Positions 32,170-44,200 of a stretch of 64,000 bases of DNA are shown piece after piece; the first letter of the stretch is position 1, and every line of letters begins with the position of its first letter. This DNA is from Prostheceraeus crozeri. Its lineage: Eukaryota; Platyhelminthes; Polycladida; Euryleptidae. The notes under the pieces were generated by a model. It did no database searches and was not told the DNA's origin. It saw only the letters and a program-made list of their open reading frames with translations. The stretch lies in contig CAJQUW010014395.1 of the NCBI GenBank assembly GCA_907163375.1, positions 372,001-436,000 of the forward strand, in the 5' to 3' direction. The translations under genes were made by a program, and so were the position numbers.

Positions 32170-34779
32170 GAGCATTCCAAGAGAGAGAGACTACCTTCTA
32201 TCCTTTTAAGCAATCTGTGTTCGATCAATAATAAGTTTGATGATCTTCACAGCCAAGTCATCGCACTTAACCCCGACATTGTTATCTGCACTGAAACATG
32301 GCTCTCTCCCAAGAATCCAACGCAGAGCATTCAAATGGCAGGATATGAGTGTCATCGCACCGATCGAAAGAATGATTCTGGACGAGGAGGAGTGGCAATC
32401 TGGACAAAGAAGTTTTTGCGCGCTACCCAGATATCCACACCCACTTTTGATGAGGTTGAGGTTTGTTGCATCCAAATCCCTACTTCCAAAATAGTATTCA
32501 CGGGAATGTATATTCCGCCTGGGATCGTCAATTCAAATTTCAAGAGGATTTGTGACACCCTCAGTGACTGTCTTGATCATCATCTCAGTAATCTTCCTCT
32601 TCATCGACTAATCGCGGCTGGTGACTTTAACCGATACAATCGCTCCTTCCTTGAATCTGGATTCTCCTTGATTAATATTGTACGTGGTGCGACTCGACAG
32701 ACTGCCAACCTCGACCTCATTTTCGTGGACAAGAGCTTGTCAAATGACTATCTTCCCGAAAACGTCTCAATTGGTGCTCCAATAGCCGGCTCAGATCATG
32801 CTACTGTTCTTGCTAAGACAAAAGTATTGGTGAAGCAGCGTGTGGTGAAGAAACATATCTTCTATGACTTACGCTTGTCGAACATTCTTGCATTTGAAAG
32901 ATCTTTCCTTGACAATGACTTTTCACGCTTGTATGCTCCGAATGATATCGACACCAAATGTGATATTTTTTATGGATTCATGTATGATGCACTGAAGTTA
33001 ATTCCGCAAACAACAGTCTATTTGACTGACAATGATGCTCCATGGATCTCACCTCTTTTAAAGATCCTGATAAACCGCCGATGGGAGGCTTATCGTGCTC
33101 GAAACTGGCCCTTGTTCAATGGTTTGAAAGTCAAGGTAAAACAAGAAATTCTGAAGGCCAAGCAGTACTACTTTCGCTCTAAATGCTCGGATTCCGCAAG
33201 GGGTCTATGGTCATTCGTCAACATGGAGAGGGGAAAATCTGGAAGAGATCCCAGTGATTGGCTCAGAAACTCCAGTAATCCATCCGAGGTGCTCAATACG
33301 ATCAATGACTATTACTGTAGCATTGCCAACAACTCCAGTTTTGACTTCGTCGACGGGTCTCCAGACGACTGCTGGTTACCTGAGTTAAGTGTTGAGGGCA
33401 TCTGGAGCATTCTTTCACGACTCCCACCAAAGGCAACTGGAAGTGATTCTGTGCCTACTGCAGTTTACAAGAAGTGCTCTCTGGTCCTCGCTGAGCCGAT
33501 CCATCACCTCATCAGTGAATGCCTGCGCCAAAGACGTTTTCCACTGATCTGGAAAATTGGTGACATAATCCCGATCCCCAAAACCTCGGAGAATGTAATA
33601 GAAAAATCCAGACCGATTAGCCTCTTGCCAATTCCAGCCAAGATTGCCGAGCGTGTCATCCTATCAAGCATCCGTCCCCAGCTAACAGCTCACCTTGGTG
33701 CTAATCAATACGGGATTAGGAAGAAATCATCAACAACTCACGCTGTCATCTATGCTCACGATGCCCTAACCAGATTTGCCGATGACCCACATACGGGAGC
33801 CACTATTCTGATCAGCTTTGACCTCTCCAAGGCCTTTGACAGAGTTTGTCACTCAAAGCTGCTTTCCAAGGCCAGTCAGATGAATCTTCCTGCGGGATTT
33901 CTGTTGTTATTGAAGAGCTACTTATCGGACAGGCAACAGAGAGTACGCATTGATGGACAGAAGAGTGAATTGATGAAGGTCACAGGAGGAGTGCCACAGG
34001 GGTCCCTCCTAGGACCTTATTTGTTCGGCATTTATATTTCATCGCTTCAGACTATTTTCCCCTCGAACCACATAATCAAGTATGTTGACGACATTTGTTT
34101 CTTATCAAGAGTCCGAAAGTCCAGCATTCCAAAGGATCTTGCTGAGATCGAAAGTGATCTTGACAATATTTCAGATTGGGTTGCGTCAAATGAATTGACC
34201 TTGAATACGGAGAAAACCACTGGTCTAGTGAATTACCGCGGTGGATTCAAGAGCATTTGCAGTATCGAGGGTGCCATCCCAACTGTCAAGTTCCAAGACA
34301 GCATTCGGTTTCTTGGGGTTCATTTGGATGCGAACCTTGGATGGAGAGGCCATGTAAAGTTCATCGAGAAAAAGTGTGCTCAACGCATGTACATTCTGAG
34401 GCGGGTCAGATCTGTCACTAGTATTGATGACTTCACTACCATTTATCAAGCATTGGTTCGGTCGCTGATAGAGTACTGCTGCCCAGCGTTTGTGGGAATC
34501 TCCTCAACAGACTCAAACCGACTGGAGAAGATTCAGAGGCGCTGTCTGAAAATCAAATCGCGTGATCTGAAGCTGGATGACATTGAAGCTAGAAGATGGT
34601 CGCAAGCTATCAACACCTTCAACAGCCTGGAAAGATTAGAGACTTCCATCAGAGAATTGTTCCCCAGCTATTTACCAAGTGGGCGTCTCGCCGTACCATT
34701 CTGTAGAACTTTGCGTCGTCAAAATTCTTTTTTTCCACGCATTTGTAGCACCCTTTCAAGGTCATCTACGAGACACTAA
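32170..34779 (+). CDS. Non-LTR retrotransposon ORF2 (AP endonuclease plus reverse transcriptase)
   Basis: Copies its RNA into nicked chromosomal DNA. The frame is open from just after a stop at 32167-32169; the first ATG is 32335, but the endonuclease domain starts earlier (ICTETWLS at about 32290), so the true 5' end is missing or lacks ATG. From ATG 32335 there are 814 residues. The endonuclease motifs AAGDFN and SDH come first, then a linker, then reverse transcriptase with FDLSKAFDRV, GGVPQGSLLGP and a YVDD catalytic box (more often YADD or FADD), then a C-terminal Cys/His-poor tail. No frameshift seen in 2.6 kb, so it is a recent copy. CR1/Jockey-like group by motif order; exact clade not determined. 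It lies between the inverted repeats 30672-31074 and 34976-35225. Confidence 0.9.
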   Translation, partial: EHSKRERLPSILLSNLCSINNKFDDLHSQVIALNPDIVICTETWLSPKNPTQSIQMAGYECHRTDRKNDSGRGGVAIWTKKFLRATQISTPTFDEVEVCCIQIPTSKIVFTGMYIPPGIVNSNFKRICDTLSDCLDHHLSNLPLHRLIAAGDFNRYNRSFLESGFSLINIVRGATRQTANLDLIFVDKSLSNDYLPENVSIGAPIAGSDHATVLAKTKVLVKQRVVKKHIFYDLRLSNILAFERSFLDNDFSRLYAPNDIDTKCDIFYGFMYDALKLIPQTTVYLTDNDAPWISPLLKILINRRWEAYRARNWPLFNGLKVKVKQEILKAKQYYFRSKCSDSARGLWSFVNMERGKSGRDPSDWLRNSSNPSEVLNTINDYYCSIANNSSFDFVDGSPDDCWLPELSVEGIWSILSRLPPKATGSDSVPTAVYKKCSLVLAEPIHHLISECLRQRRFPLIWKIGDIIPIPKTSENVIEKSRPISLLPIPAKIAERVILSSIRPQLTAHLGANQYGIRKKSSTTHAVIYAHDALTRFADDPHTGATILISFDLSKAFDRVCHSKLLSKASQMNLPAGFLLLLKSYLSDRQQRVRIDGQKSELMKVTGGVPQGSLLGPYLFGIYISSLQTIFPSNHIIKYVDDICFLSRVRKSSIPKDLAEIESDLDNISDWVASNELTLNTEKTTGLVNYRGGFKSICSIEGAIPTVKFQDSIRFLGVHLDANLGWRGHVKFIEKKCAQRMYILRRVRSVTSIDDFTTIYQALVRSLIEYCCPAFVGISSTDSNRLEKIQRRCLKIKSRDLKLDDIEARRWSQAINTFNSLERLETSIRELFPSYLPSGRLAVPFCRTLRRQNSFFPRICSTLSRSSTRH

Positions 34780-34924
34780 ATGCACGTGACTATTAGTTTT
34801 ATTCTTGCTTTTGTACGCGTATACGAATGTGTTCTTAGTTTCGACTAAACAAAACTGTCATTCTGCTACTTTTATCTGTGTATTTTATTTCTGATTTCTA
34901 TTCGACGATACAATATAAACATTT

Positions 34925-34940
34925 CTCTCTCTCTCTCTCT
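34925..34940. repeat. (TC)n microsatellite
   Basis: A run of TC dinucleotides shortly after the LINE reading frame, possibly its 3' tail. Confidence 0.8.
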
Positions 34941-34975
34941 AACAAACGTATACTACTTAAGTCATTATTCGCGAT

Positions 34976-35225
34976 TCTACTCGATCTACCGAACCGATTC
35001 ATGTGATCTATACCCTACAAAGTTTATTGTATTAAAAATTGAATCCAGCAGCAATTTTGATAAATTTTATATTTTCAGAGTGCTCGTAGCATATTGTCAT
35101 TATGAATATATGACTTTTCATTAGATCTGATATATCGTTTCTGAAAACGTGCTGTGATATTCAATCTCCCACTACAGCAGACACACCTCATTGAAGTTGA
35201 CGAGGGCTTTTGCCGTCGCTAAAAC
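34976..35225. repeat. Right inverted repeat around the LINE
   Basis: Reverse complement of parts of 30672-31074, including the outer end GGCTTTTGCCGTCGCTAAAAC. Confidence 0.8.
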
Positions 35226-35619
35226 CGTGTTCTGTCTGATCTACCTGAGGTTTTTCCCATCAATGATGGAGGGGTAAAACCGAAAACCCGTAAACCTTTC
35301 TCTTCTGAACTGGCCTTTAAAAGAATGAGCCGAATCGGCGGATTTGGTATTTCTATTCTTCCTTACTTAAACTCTACTTAAACTGTAGGATGAAGGATTG
35401 GTCCCTTGGATACTCAGTTAGAATACAAGATACAGCTGTGATCATGAACTTCGTGTGATTGTTATCTACAGAAAAATGACGAGCAGTTGTCTAATTCTGA
35501 GGCTGTAAATGTTCTACAAGTCAGATAAGAGGAGTTTTACACACTCAACGCTATGCAACATATTAGTGAGACTGCCCATAGGAGCAAGAGAAGATTGTTG
35601 ATGATGCAACACTTCCTGG
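35226..35619. other. No gene seen
   Basis: Short frames only, no motif. Confidence 0.5.
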
Positions 35620-36126
35620 CATAGAGTAAGTATATATAGGTAGAGTGTCGACTCAAAAGTGTCTGTATACAGTGAAAATTTTTTATGAAAAGATTCAATT
35701 TCTTGCGGAGATAACGTTCCCGTGGTCCCAAAATTATTTGAGCAGTTCTTAAGAAAGTGAAATTTTTTCCAATTTATATACTACCGAGATGACTCCTCTA
35801 TGTAAGTAGTATGCAGCAAGTTGGATATCAAAAGGAATGAATATTTGCTGATAATCATCCTAACTAAGCGGAAATCAAGCTGATTATCAAGGGAATTTCA
35901 TGATCCGTATTATAATGGAAGTCTTCATGAAAAATCGCGATATTATTCATGCCTTGTTGGCTGAAATTTCATATTTCTAATTCATGAAAGCAATAGCAGG
36001 TCATTGAGTTGACAATTTAAAAATACTATGACACGGACAATCTGTAAAATAATATCATTTCCTTCTGTTTTGCTATCATCATCAATCAATTCCGTTGTAA
36101 TTTCTTCAAAACTGCATAAATATGTA

Positions 36127-37928
36127 CAGGGTGACTCAAAAGTCTTAATCGGGTTTCAAGTCAAGATTTCTCAGTAAGTATTTGCACTACAACCTTAATT
36201 TTTCGTTTATACTGTAGAGGAAGAACCAGAATTTTAGTAACATATCGCAATTTGTGAAAAAAATCAAGTTAGAGGTCGAACTACTTGCTCATTCATTTTA
36301 TGGAGGTCAACCAATTTATCAAATGGTATGAAACATTGTCCGCTTACGATTTGTTTCTCATTGACTACAACCACATGCTAATACTTCATCATTAAATTTG
36401 ATTGATCAAGTGACCTGCTAAGTGTGAACAAGACTTAATGCACATGCGTCCATTGAAATAATAGCGGAAAGTTAATACGAAGGCATAATGAAGAAGGACA
36501 ACAAAGAAGAATGCTAAGCCATCCATTTCCATTAATGTGTGATTGGAAATTATTATAATAATATTATAATATTATTATGATATATTATTATAAAATATTA
36601 TGATAATTATCGAGCTTCTACAATAGCTCAATAGTTATGCATGACGTCAAAATGTCGTTGAATTGAAGCATAGGCATAGATATCTGTGAAAAGACTGATT
36701 TCGGAAACCGTTTAGTACTTAATAGCTGCTGATATTCACTTTTCTATCATAGAAACCAGTGATGTTATCTGTGCAAGATCGGATCAACGTTGTTTTGCTT
36801 ATGGCTAAGCATGAGTCCGTAACTACCGCCCGACGGGAGTGGCAAAGAAATTTCACATCAAAGCCACCTTCTGAAAGCACATTCCGACTTGTGTTTAAGA
36901 AATTTACTGAGACGGGTTCTGTCCAAGATGCTGAGCGAAGTGGTCGCCCATCCTTTGATGAGGATGATGTTTTACGTGTGAAAGAGGAGTTTGAGAACAA
37001 TCCAAGATCGTCGGTGCGGGATGCAGCCAATCAGCTTGACATGCCACGTGAGACTGTTCGACGTACTCTGAAGCGAACAATTGGCATGAAATCATTTCAC
37101 ATTTCCCGTGTTCATGAACTGTTGCCAGACGACTATGAACCAAGGCTTCAGTTTTGTGAAAAAATTAGCCGGCTATGTGATGATCCCAGCTTCATCCACA
37201 AGCTATGTTTTTCTGACGAGGCCATCTTTCGTCTGAATGGCAAAATTAACAGTCACAACTGTGTGATTTGGGACTATGAGAATCCACATTTATGTGACGA
37301 GATTCCTCTAAAGTCGAAAGGCTTGGTGGTCTGGGCGGCCATGTTTTGCGACCGGATCATCGGACCTTACTTCTTTGAAACAACGGTGACGAAAGACTCC
37401 TATCTCGAGATGCTGAGGGATTATTTCATTCCTGAACTGAAGAGACTACGAAGATTTTCCACGACAGTCTTTCAACAAGATGGCGCTCCTTCTCATTGGG
37501 GTCTGAATGTGAGAGAATTTCTCAACATCCAATTCCCTAATCGATGGATTGGCAGGAACGGTCCCATCCACTGGCCAGCTAGGAGCCCAGATTTGACGCC
37601 TCTTGATTATTTTTTGTGGGATCATATCAAGGGGATGGTGTACAAGAATAGGCCAACAGACAACGAAGAACTGCGAGTGAAGATTGCAGAAGCAGTCCAG
37701 TCCGTGACGAAAGTCACGATCAACAAGACTTTTGAAAACTTTCAAAAAAGAGTCATTCTTTGTAATGAAGTTAACGGAGCTCACTTCCAGCATATATTGT
37801 AAAAATGCAAGTCTCTTTGGAAATTCTGGTTCTTCCTCTACAGTATAAACGAAAAATTGAGTTTGTAGTGCAAATACTTACAGAGAAATCTCAATTTGAA
37901 ACCCGATTAAGACTTTTGAGTCACCCTG
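36127..37928 (+). mobile_element. Intact-looking Tc1/mariner transposon
   Basis: Ends CAGGGTGACTCAAAAGTC (36127) and its reverse complement (to 37928), each flanked by TA (36125-36126 and 37929-37930), the standard target duplication. Terminal similarity extends about 110 bp inward with indels. It encloses one uninterrupted transposase gene. Confidence 0.93.
36762..37802 (+). CDS. Mariner-type transposase (DD41D spacing)
   Basis: Cuts and pastes the element at TA sites. I start at ATG 36762; the GTG at 36759 is not needed. 346 residues: N-terminal helix-turn-helix pair with an SGRP linker, then the catalytic domain with FSDEA (first Asp), FQQDGAPSH (second Asp) and WPARSPDLTPLDYFLWD. Counting from the Asp of QQD to the Asp of PLD leaves 41 residues between, a DD41D pattern as reported for rosa/VISITOR-type elements, rather than DD34D or DD34E. 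No stop or frameshift, all three Asp present, both termini intact: potentially active. Confidence 0.93.
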   Translation: MLSVQDRINVVLLMAKHESVTTARREWQRNFTSKPPSESTFRLVFKKFTETGSVQDAERSGRPSFDEDDVLRVKEEFENNPRSSVRDAANQLDMPRETVRRTLKRTIGMKSFHISRVHELLPDDYEPRLQFCEKISRLCDDPSFIHKLCFSDEAIFRLNGKINSHNCVIWDYENPHLCDEIPLKSKGLVVWAAMFCDRIIGPYFFETTVTKDSYLEMLRDYFIPELKRLRRFSTTVFQQDGAPSHWGLNVREFLNIQFPNRWIGRNGPIHWPARSPDLTPLDYFLWDHIKGMVYKNRPTDNEELRVKIAEAVQSVTKVTINKTFENFQKRVILCNEVNGAHFQHIL

Positions 37929-38056
37929 TATATCTCACATTTTGAAACAATTCTGACTGCATCTCCCTTGAGTTCATTTAATAAAATCGAAAGTGTGTAC
38001 ACATTGGGGATTTAATAAATGCGGAGTTGCCACTCCACCTAGCATTTACTCTATGC

Positions 38057-38449
38057 TTCCGGATGTCAACAACAGAAATGTGTGGGAGGGAAAGAATATA
38101 AGTACCACGGATTCTGTATTTTAATAAGTGAACATCCAAAACAGTGTTTTCCGTCTGGAAAGATCTGACGTCGATAGTGAAGTGATATTGTTTCTAAAAT
38201 AGTCTACGACACCCCTTTCCCTGCATTATATTTACAAGAATTTCTGTAGCTATTCAACAAGGTTTCCACGCATTGAAGATTCCAAAAATTGATTTTTTGA
38301 AGACTTTGCCCAATCTTTGTACAATCACGTTAACATCAAGCATTGTATACACCCCAGAGCAACAACAGAAAAACAGATATATTGGATGTCCGGGCTAATC
38401 ACTAAAAGGCTAATTTTTATTTAAAAATTATGAAAAGAATCGAGTCAAA
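38057..38449. other. No gene seen
   Basis: AT-rich flank of the split MITE. Confidence 0.5.
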
Positions 38450-39910
38450 TCAGAAATGTCTAAAAAAGACATCAATAAGAAAAAGAAAGACTGCCAGAAC
38501 TGGTGGTGGCGTGCTGTGATAATCCCGCTTCGCAAATTAACGAATTCGATGAGGAGGATGTGGAGCTTCTGTGGCTTTCAATGCGTCTAGCAGCTGACTC
38601 CCCGATTGTTGTTGCAAACACACATCTTTCGCCTGATGGAAGCACTTGAAGTAACTGAAAGACTCACATTATCCTTTGTGGTACAGACGCACGACAGACA
38701 GACAGACGCAGGAACTCCCTTTCACCATCCATTTTGTCAAACTTTTTGTACAGCTCTGCCTTTGTGCCTTGATGAACTATTTTTAAACCTCCCTTTATGA
38801 AACACAATCAGCCAGCTGTTTCATCCAAATATATGCAATCATAAACTCTCAATATGTGGAAGTGACCGCAGATTTTCAATATTTCGTTTTGTGATGGTTG
38901 GGTTGAAATGTGATTTTCTCAAAGTCGTCTATCACAGATCTAATTCCAAGTTTCCCTAGACCGCATGGGGCCCGTTCTGAAAAATTGAAAAAATTTCGAT
39001 ATGGCGTACATGATGCCTATCAAAGCTTCATGAAGGCAAGCTACCGCATAATCTGAAGATTCAGTTTGATAGTCAAATGCCTCATAAAACAAGTTGACGC
39101 ATCAACACAAAAGACAAGCCTACAAACAAATATTGATTGAAAGAAATTTATTATAAAGAAATTTTAAGTAGTGTATCAAATTGACACTTGCGAACTACTC
39201 TTTGGCTCACCGACAGGTCCCGAGATACCGTTGTTTAGACGATTTAGAACAAGGCGGAACTGTTTAGACAAGGCATCTGTCATTACACTTAATGATGAAG
39301 GACCATTCAATGGAGTGAATCGCGTAGAGTAGCTTGCATGTGATCGACGTCCGAGTAGTCATCCGGATCCCATCTGATTGAAGACTATTTCGAGCTCCTT
39401 GAACTCTCTCTTGTCTATCTGGGAGGCTATGACAGGGATCTTCCGCGTTTCAGGGCCCGGGGCATATCATCAAGCAGGATGGATGGCAAAGGCCATCTAC
39501 ATTCTGAAGATAGCCCTGATTTCACAACAGCTGGAGCTCACGAAATCAGAAAAACGGGGATCAAGTTCGGCTGGCCGATTTTGTAGGGTTTCTCTACGTC
39601 AGGTTCTGTTATGAGGCACCCGTCTCGACTTTCGCCCCAAAAAATGACCTTAGAATTCTCGGCAAGTCTCCAAGAGTTTGTGGACAAGAAGCTAGGATTG
39701 GTGGCAGAGAAATCACTTAAAAGACACTCTGGCACCTCTCAAAGCAAGGAGTGGTGCTCGCGTTCTTTGATCGAGTGTCTTCCGATGAGAGGGAATGATT
39801 AAGAATCTAGCGACTCCTGAAACCTCAAAACCAGTCAAAGGACTCGATGCGAAGAACTTCACTCTTCCGGAAAATCTTCACGACTTGATAACAAGCCCAA
39901 CTTAAGAGGC
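38450..39910 (+). pseudogene. Decayed transposon-family ORF
   Basis: Pieces in changing frames: a Lys-rich start near 38458, NEFDEEDVELLW near 38540, GPGAYHQAGWMAKAIY near 39450, and a more decayed part to about 39900. The middle motif resembles a repeated family of unnamed invertebrate proteins with a GAYHHARWMAKA-like signature. Many frameshifts and stops, so non-functional. Assignment rests on memory of the motif. Confidence 0.35.
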
Positions 39911-40828
39911 GATTGAGTTATTAACTGGAAAGCATGTCCCCATCCAAACCTTCAGCTGCAAGATGCTCGCATTGTCGGATGCCTGCAAGTCGCCAATGAT
40001 GCAGCACAGAGAGATGTTGTGCTGATTCAAAGACTTCAAAACGGAACGAGAAGAGAGGCAGAAGCAATTTATCCTCAGGGTTATTCAACATGATCGAAAG
40101 ACCACAAAGAGAACAAAGAATGGAATATTAATTGCAATTAATATTAACTCCTCCGTACTGACTTTATAAATCTTCTTATATTCTTCCTTCGGAATTTTCT
40201 AAATTGTTTGGAAATTTTCAGCTGAATACAGCTTGTTGCATTTAAAGATTTTCTGACAGCCGTCTTAGATTGGAATGAGAATAGGCATGCAGCAAGAAGT
40301 CCTGCCAATCTGTGCGACCAGCAAAACTTGTTAATCAAGCCAATCGGTGGCCAAGACACAGGGCAAATCCGTGCTGACAATTTTTGAAGTACCTTTTCAT
40401 TTTTTTAACCATACAACATGAACCTTCCGGAATGAAAACCTACTTGGCAAGTGTACAATTATTTACTCAAATGTTAGGCATTGCAACTCGCACGGAAAAT
40501 TAATGATGTTAATGACACTTCCGCATGAGGATTTTCAATGACACGGACCTCCTGGATATAGCATCATGCTTTCTAGCCCAAGACAGATAAGTGGAATGCC
40601 AGTACCGATAAGATATGCCTCCTCATTTCAGTTTGATATTCATGCATTAAACTGAATATTCAAAGCTGTGTAGTTTTGAACCAAACAACAATTTCGAAAC
40701 CCAGTTCAAGAGCATAGCATCAGTGTTGTCATGTATATCAACTTTTATAAGTGCATAATTACATCATCACAAATGAAAAGTTTGAACGGTGTAATTTCGA
40801 TGCACATGTAAATGAAATTTCAACATTA
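39911..40828. other. No gene seen
   Basis: Only short frames; downstream flank of the CUB gene's distal terminal exon. Confidence 0.5.
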
Positions 40829-41232
40829 TTAAACTTCTGAAAAAGTGGCAAAGAAACCCCTTCCCCTTTCCGATGTAGCTGCTTTGAATTGAACGGTCAT
40901 GGTATCGCCAGTTGAAAATCGCGTTCCAGGTGAATCCTGATTGTACCAAGTATCGATCTCATTGGCATCCCAAATGGGACCACTATACAAAGTCAAGAAA
41001 TCCCAAGTAAATAATCCTCCTTTTCGTAGGTCAAATGATTTGAATTCGATGCGCACTCTCTTGCCCCTGGATGCTTTAAGCTCCCAAAAGCATTCAATAT
41101 TTCTTGGGTATAACGTTGAGCCATCGTAATCTTTGTGAGATTGAATTGATCCGGACTGATAAATTCGTTTTGGTCCGCCACATGGAGTTTCAGGTGGTGG
41201 AGGAAAAGTAATCCATGAAGGAATTGTAAAAT
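40829..41232 (-). CDS. CUB-domain gene, terminal exon B
   Basis: The splice acceptor TATGTTTCAG directly precedes 41232. The exon begins with two bases of a split codon and ends with TAA at 40831-40829. It encodes a linker with a WITFPPPP run and a CUB domain: PCGGPKRIYQSGSI, DYDGSTLYP, ECFWEL, IRIEF-type strands, WDFL-LY-GP and a final GFFATFSE strand. CUB domains are extracellular protein-binding beta sandwiches. It is a close paralogue of exon A (44985-45403), with the same acceptor, phase and length, 4.2 kb downstream. It lacks the third Cys that exon A keeps (GTRF instead of GSQC). Likely an alternative last exon, or a duplicate not in use. Confidence 0.8.
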
Positions 41233-44200
41233 CTGAAACATAATCGTGATCGTTAAAAATATAATTGCTGAAACTTTATGACAAAGAGCAACAACAACAA
41301 GAGAGCATCAGAATTCATAAAATTGTTTATCCCTGCCGAGCATTTCCAACAGATCGGAAGATTTAAAGCACGAATTTCGTGATCAATCTTGTTCAATAGA
41401 AAAGAAATGAATCAGTTTATTGAAGGCGATATTTTCGACACTTCACCCTCACAGTAGTACCATTATACTTGTTATTTTTTTGCTAACAGTCCAAATGTGG
41501 ATAATTGCGTGATGTATATTAGATAGTAGGCCTGACAATATTCATGCATTTCATATTGCTTCATAAAATCCATAAGTATGTTAGAAAGTTCAAGTGCCAT
41601 GACAGGGACATGTCAAGATCAGCAAAATGTCAAAATGAACAAATACGCAGATCGTGGACTCAGACTTACACAACATTTCTCCAATGCGAATATATAAATT
41701 GTGACCATTTATCCTTCACTAAAATCTTGCCATTCACTAAAATCTTTCCAGAATCGGGCTGTCGACCAAGAATATGTATACAGTGAGCAAGTGCTACTGA
41801 TAGACTTTTAAGAATATCAGACATTATGAAGACACGAGAGAAAGGTTGGACAGCTTACGAAAAAGACCCACCACAGCCAGAATCCACAATTGTTAATTAA
41901 TCAACTCGAAAGTTCAGCTTTCAGCTGTAGAGTCTCTTGAAGAACCGCAAATCCTAGCAATCTTGTTCAAGCATCAGATAACAAATTTTGCTAGAGTACG
42001 GGCTCATTAAAATTTCATAAGGCGTTATTTCTTAATCGATTTTCATGCAAATAGTAATTAACTGTTACATTTAAAGTAAGCATCTCATTACGAAAGTGCT
42101 CGTCAAATATATTGATAATATCTGCATCGTATAGATGCAGCATTTATCCAAGTATAAAATATTCATAATGTCAATTCACAGCTCTATGCTCGCAAAAGTC
42201 ACTGACATTGACCGGCAGAAAAATGCTTACTTTTGAGGGGTCACATTTTTCACTTTCATGTTCCTGAGTGGGCACAGTTTTTAAAAATGTCTAATAAAAA
42301 CATGAATGAACAATTTCTTAAATTTTTCACAAAATATTCGATTGCAACACTCGCTTCCTAGTCTAATTATTTCACATGTTCACTAATTATTCAGCAACCG
42401 GTACATTTGTCGAAAAAATCGTCTTTTTCACTATCGTTACAAAAATGAACATAAAAAGCAGTATATATGAGGACAATAAAAGCGATCTATCTGCACATTT
42501 CAAGCAAAATCATTCCTCGTCTCTTACCATTAATGATTTCAATTTGAACAGTGTTAATCATTATCAAGGTTCTATGTCTACATGTATCTACTATAAATAA
42601 TCTGCAAGAATATTGAATGCATTGCCCAATGCCAACAAGAAATCAATAGAAACTATGAATTATGTTGAGTAGGCTACTCTCTTCGTTGTCTGTTTTGCAT
42701 TTCACTCGTGCTCTGAGTTCATCTTGTTTATTGAACCATGTCCGTGATCAAGTCGTCTGAACGACCAAGCGTCGGGCTCTATCTTATATCTTTCTATTAC
42801 AAGATAACTTCGATTGTTGGGAGATCTTCTCATCTTTTTTTTACAAAAATAGAGATACATGGCACACCTCTTGTGTGCGCGACAATCAGTGATCAGCATA
42901 TAATCAAAAAATTTTCTGAAATGCACTTTCATTCATTGCATAACATCAAATCACGAATTTATCAATTATTTTATTATAGACGGGCGGGAGAAATTCTGAG
43001 CACCTCCTCGATGCAACAATAGCTATCCATTCGCTGGTCTACATGTACAGTGCATTTTTATGTGAAAGTGATCCTTGCTATTTATTGTGCGTAATTGAAC
43101 TGTGGTACAATGTGGAAAATTGGAGGCAACAATGTATCCCGTAATAATGATATCTCTATCGATACATGTGAAGGATATTTTTGAAATTTCAATCAGCGTA
43201 TATGTACATGTGTATTCATGGCATTGCTGCCCAGTTCATTTAAATTACGCACAATATTATTAACAAAGCTTTTTTCGGGCAACAATGTAGGACATTTCGT
43301 GCCCTAAAATGTCCTACATTGCTGCCCTCAAAAATCCATGTTAGTAATAATAATAATACCTTTTTTCATTGAAGAAATCAAAATCAGTAACAAAAGATGA
43401 CAATAGCTGAGCATACAAGTTTCGTTCATATACAAATACAGTTTGGATGCATAATTAGCTAAACAAGATCAAGCAAATTATTGAAGATGATTATAATAAA
43501 TATGTTATTATGATTATGATTAATTATGAGTATAATATTCTAATGTTATATTGTCAGCTCTGTAGTTGGAACGAGACAGTTTTTAAGATGTTATCATATA
43601 TTGATGTTGTTCATCTTATAGAAGTTTTCGAGTGCTATCCGGCAGTTATCTCGAGGCCCAAAAGAAGAATCATCTATTCAAAAGTAGGGGAATATCAAGT
43701 TAACTTAAATTAGTTCTATGACAAATAGATTCCTAATTAACTTCTCTTTGTTCAAGGCTGAGAGCTTCTCCAGATTACACGGAACTCAAATATGTAATCA
43801 ATATATGTATATACATCAAACATTTTTTCACAATCACTCTATTGATATCAGAAGGAGATTAAAAACAAGCTTAAAAATGATATTCACCTTCAACTATTAA
43901 TCTCATCATTCATCATCTCTCATACCAGATCAATGCTTGGTATTACAACTATACTCAGTCTGTCCTGACGATGCGATCTGAATGAGTGAACTATTGGCTT
44001 GCTGTTGACTACAATAAATTTACACACACTGAAAAGCAATTCTGCTTTTCTCTTATTACTACTAGCAAAGATATACAACTCAGCACAACCTGTTTATATC
44101 TGCATTGGATCATCACATCATATCCTTTCAGTGTATGTATGTAAAATATAACTAATCATATGTATATTTTAAACTAACATCAATAGTATGATTCTTTTAC

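Larger units (their letters stand above)
35620..38056. mobile_element. MITE (about 630 bp) split by a mariner insertion
   Basis: The left end CATAGAGTAAGTATATATAGG and right end, reverse complement of CATAGAGTAAATGCTAGG, are inverted. Sequence 35700-36126 and 37929-38056 matches 58612-59220 in inverse orientation. The paralogue runs straight through the point where the mariner sits here, so this is an older MITE interrupted by the mariner at 36127-37928. Confidence 0.75.
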
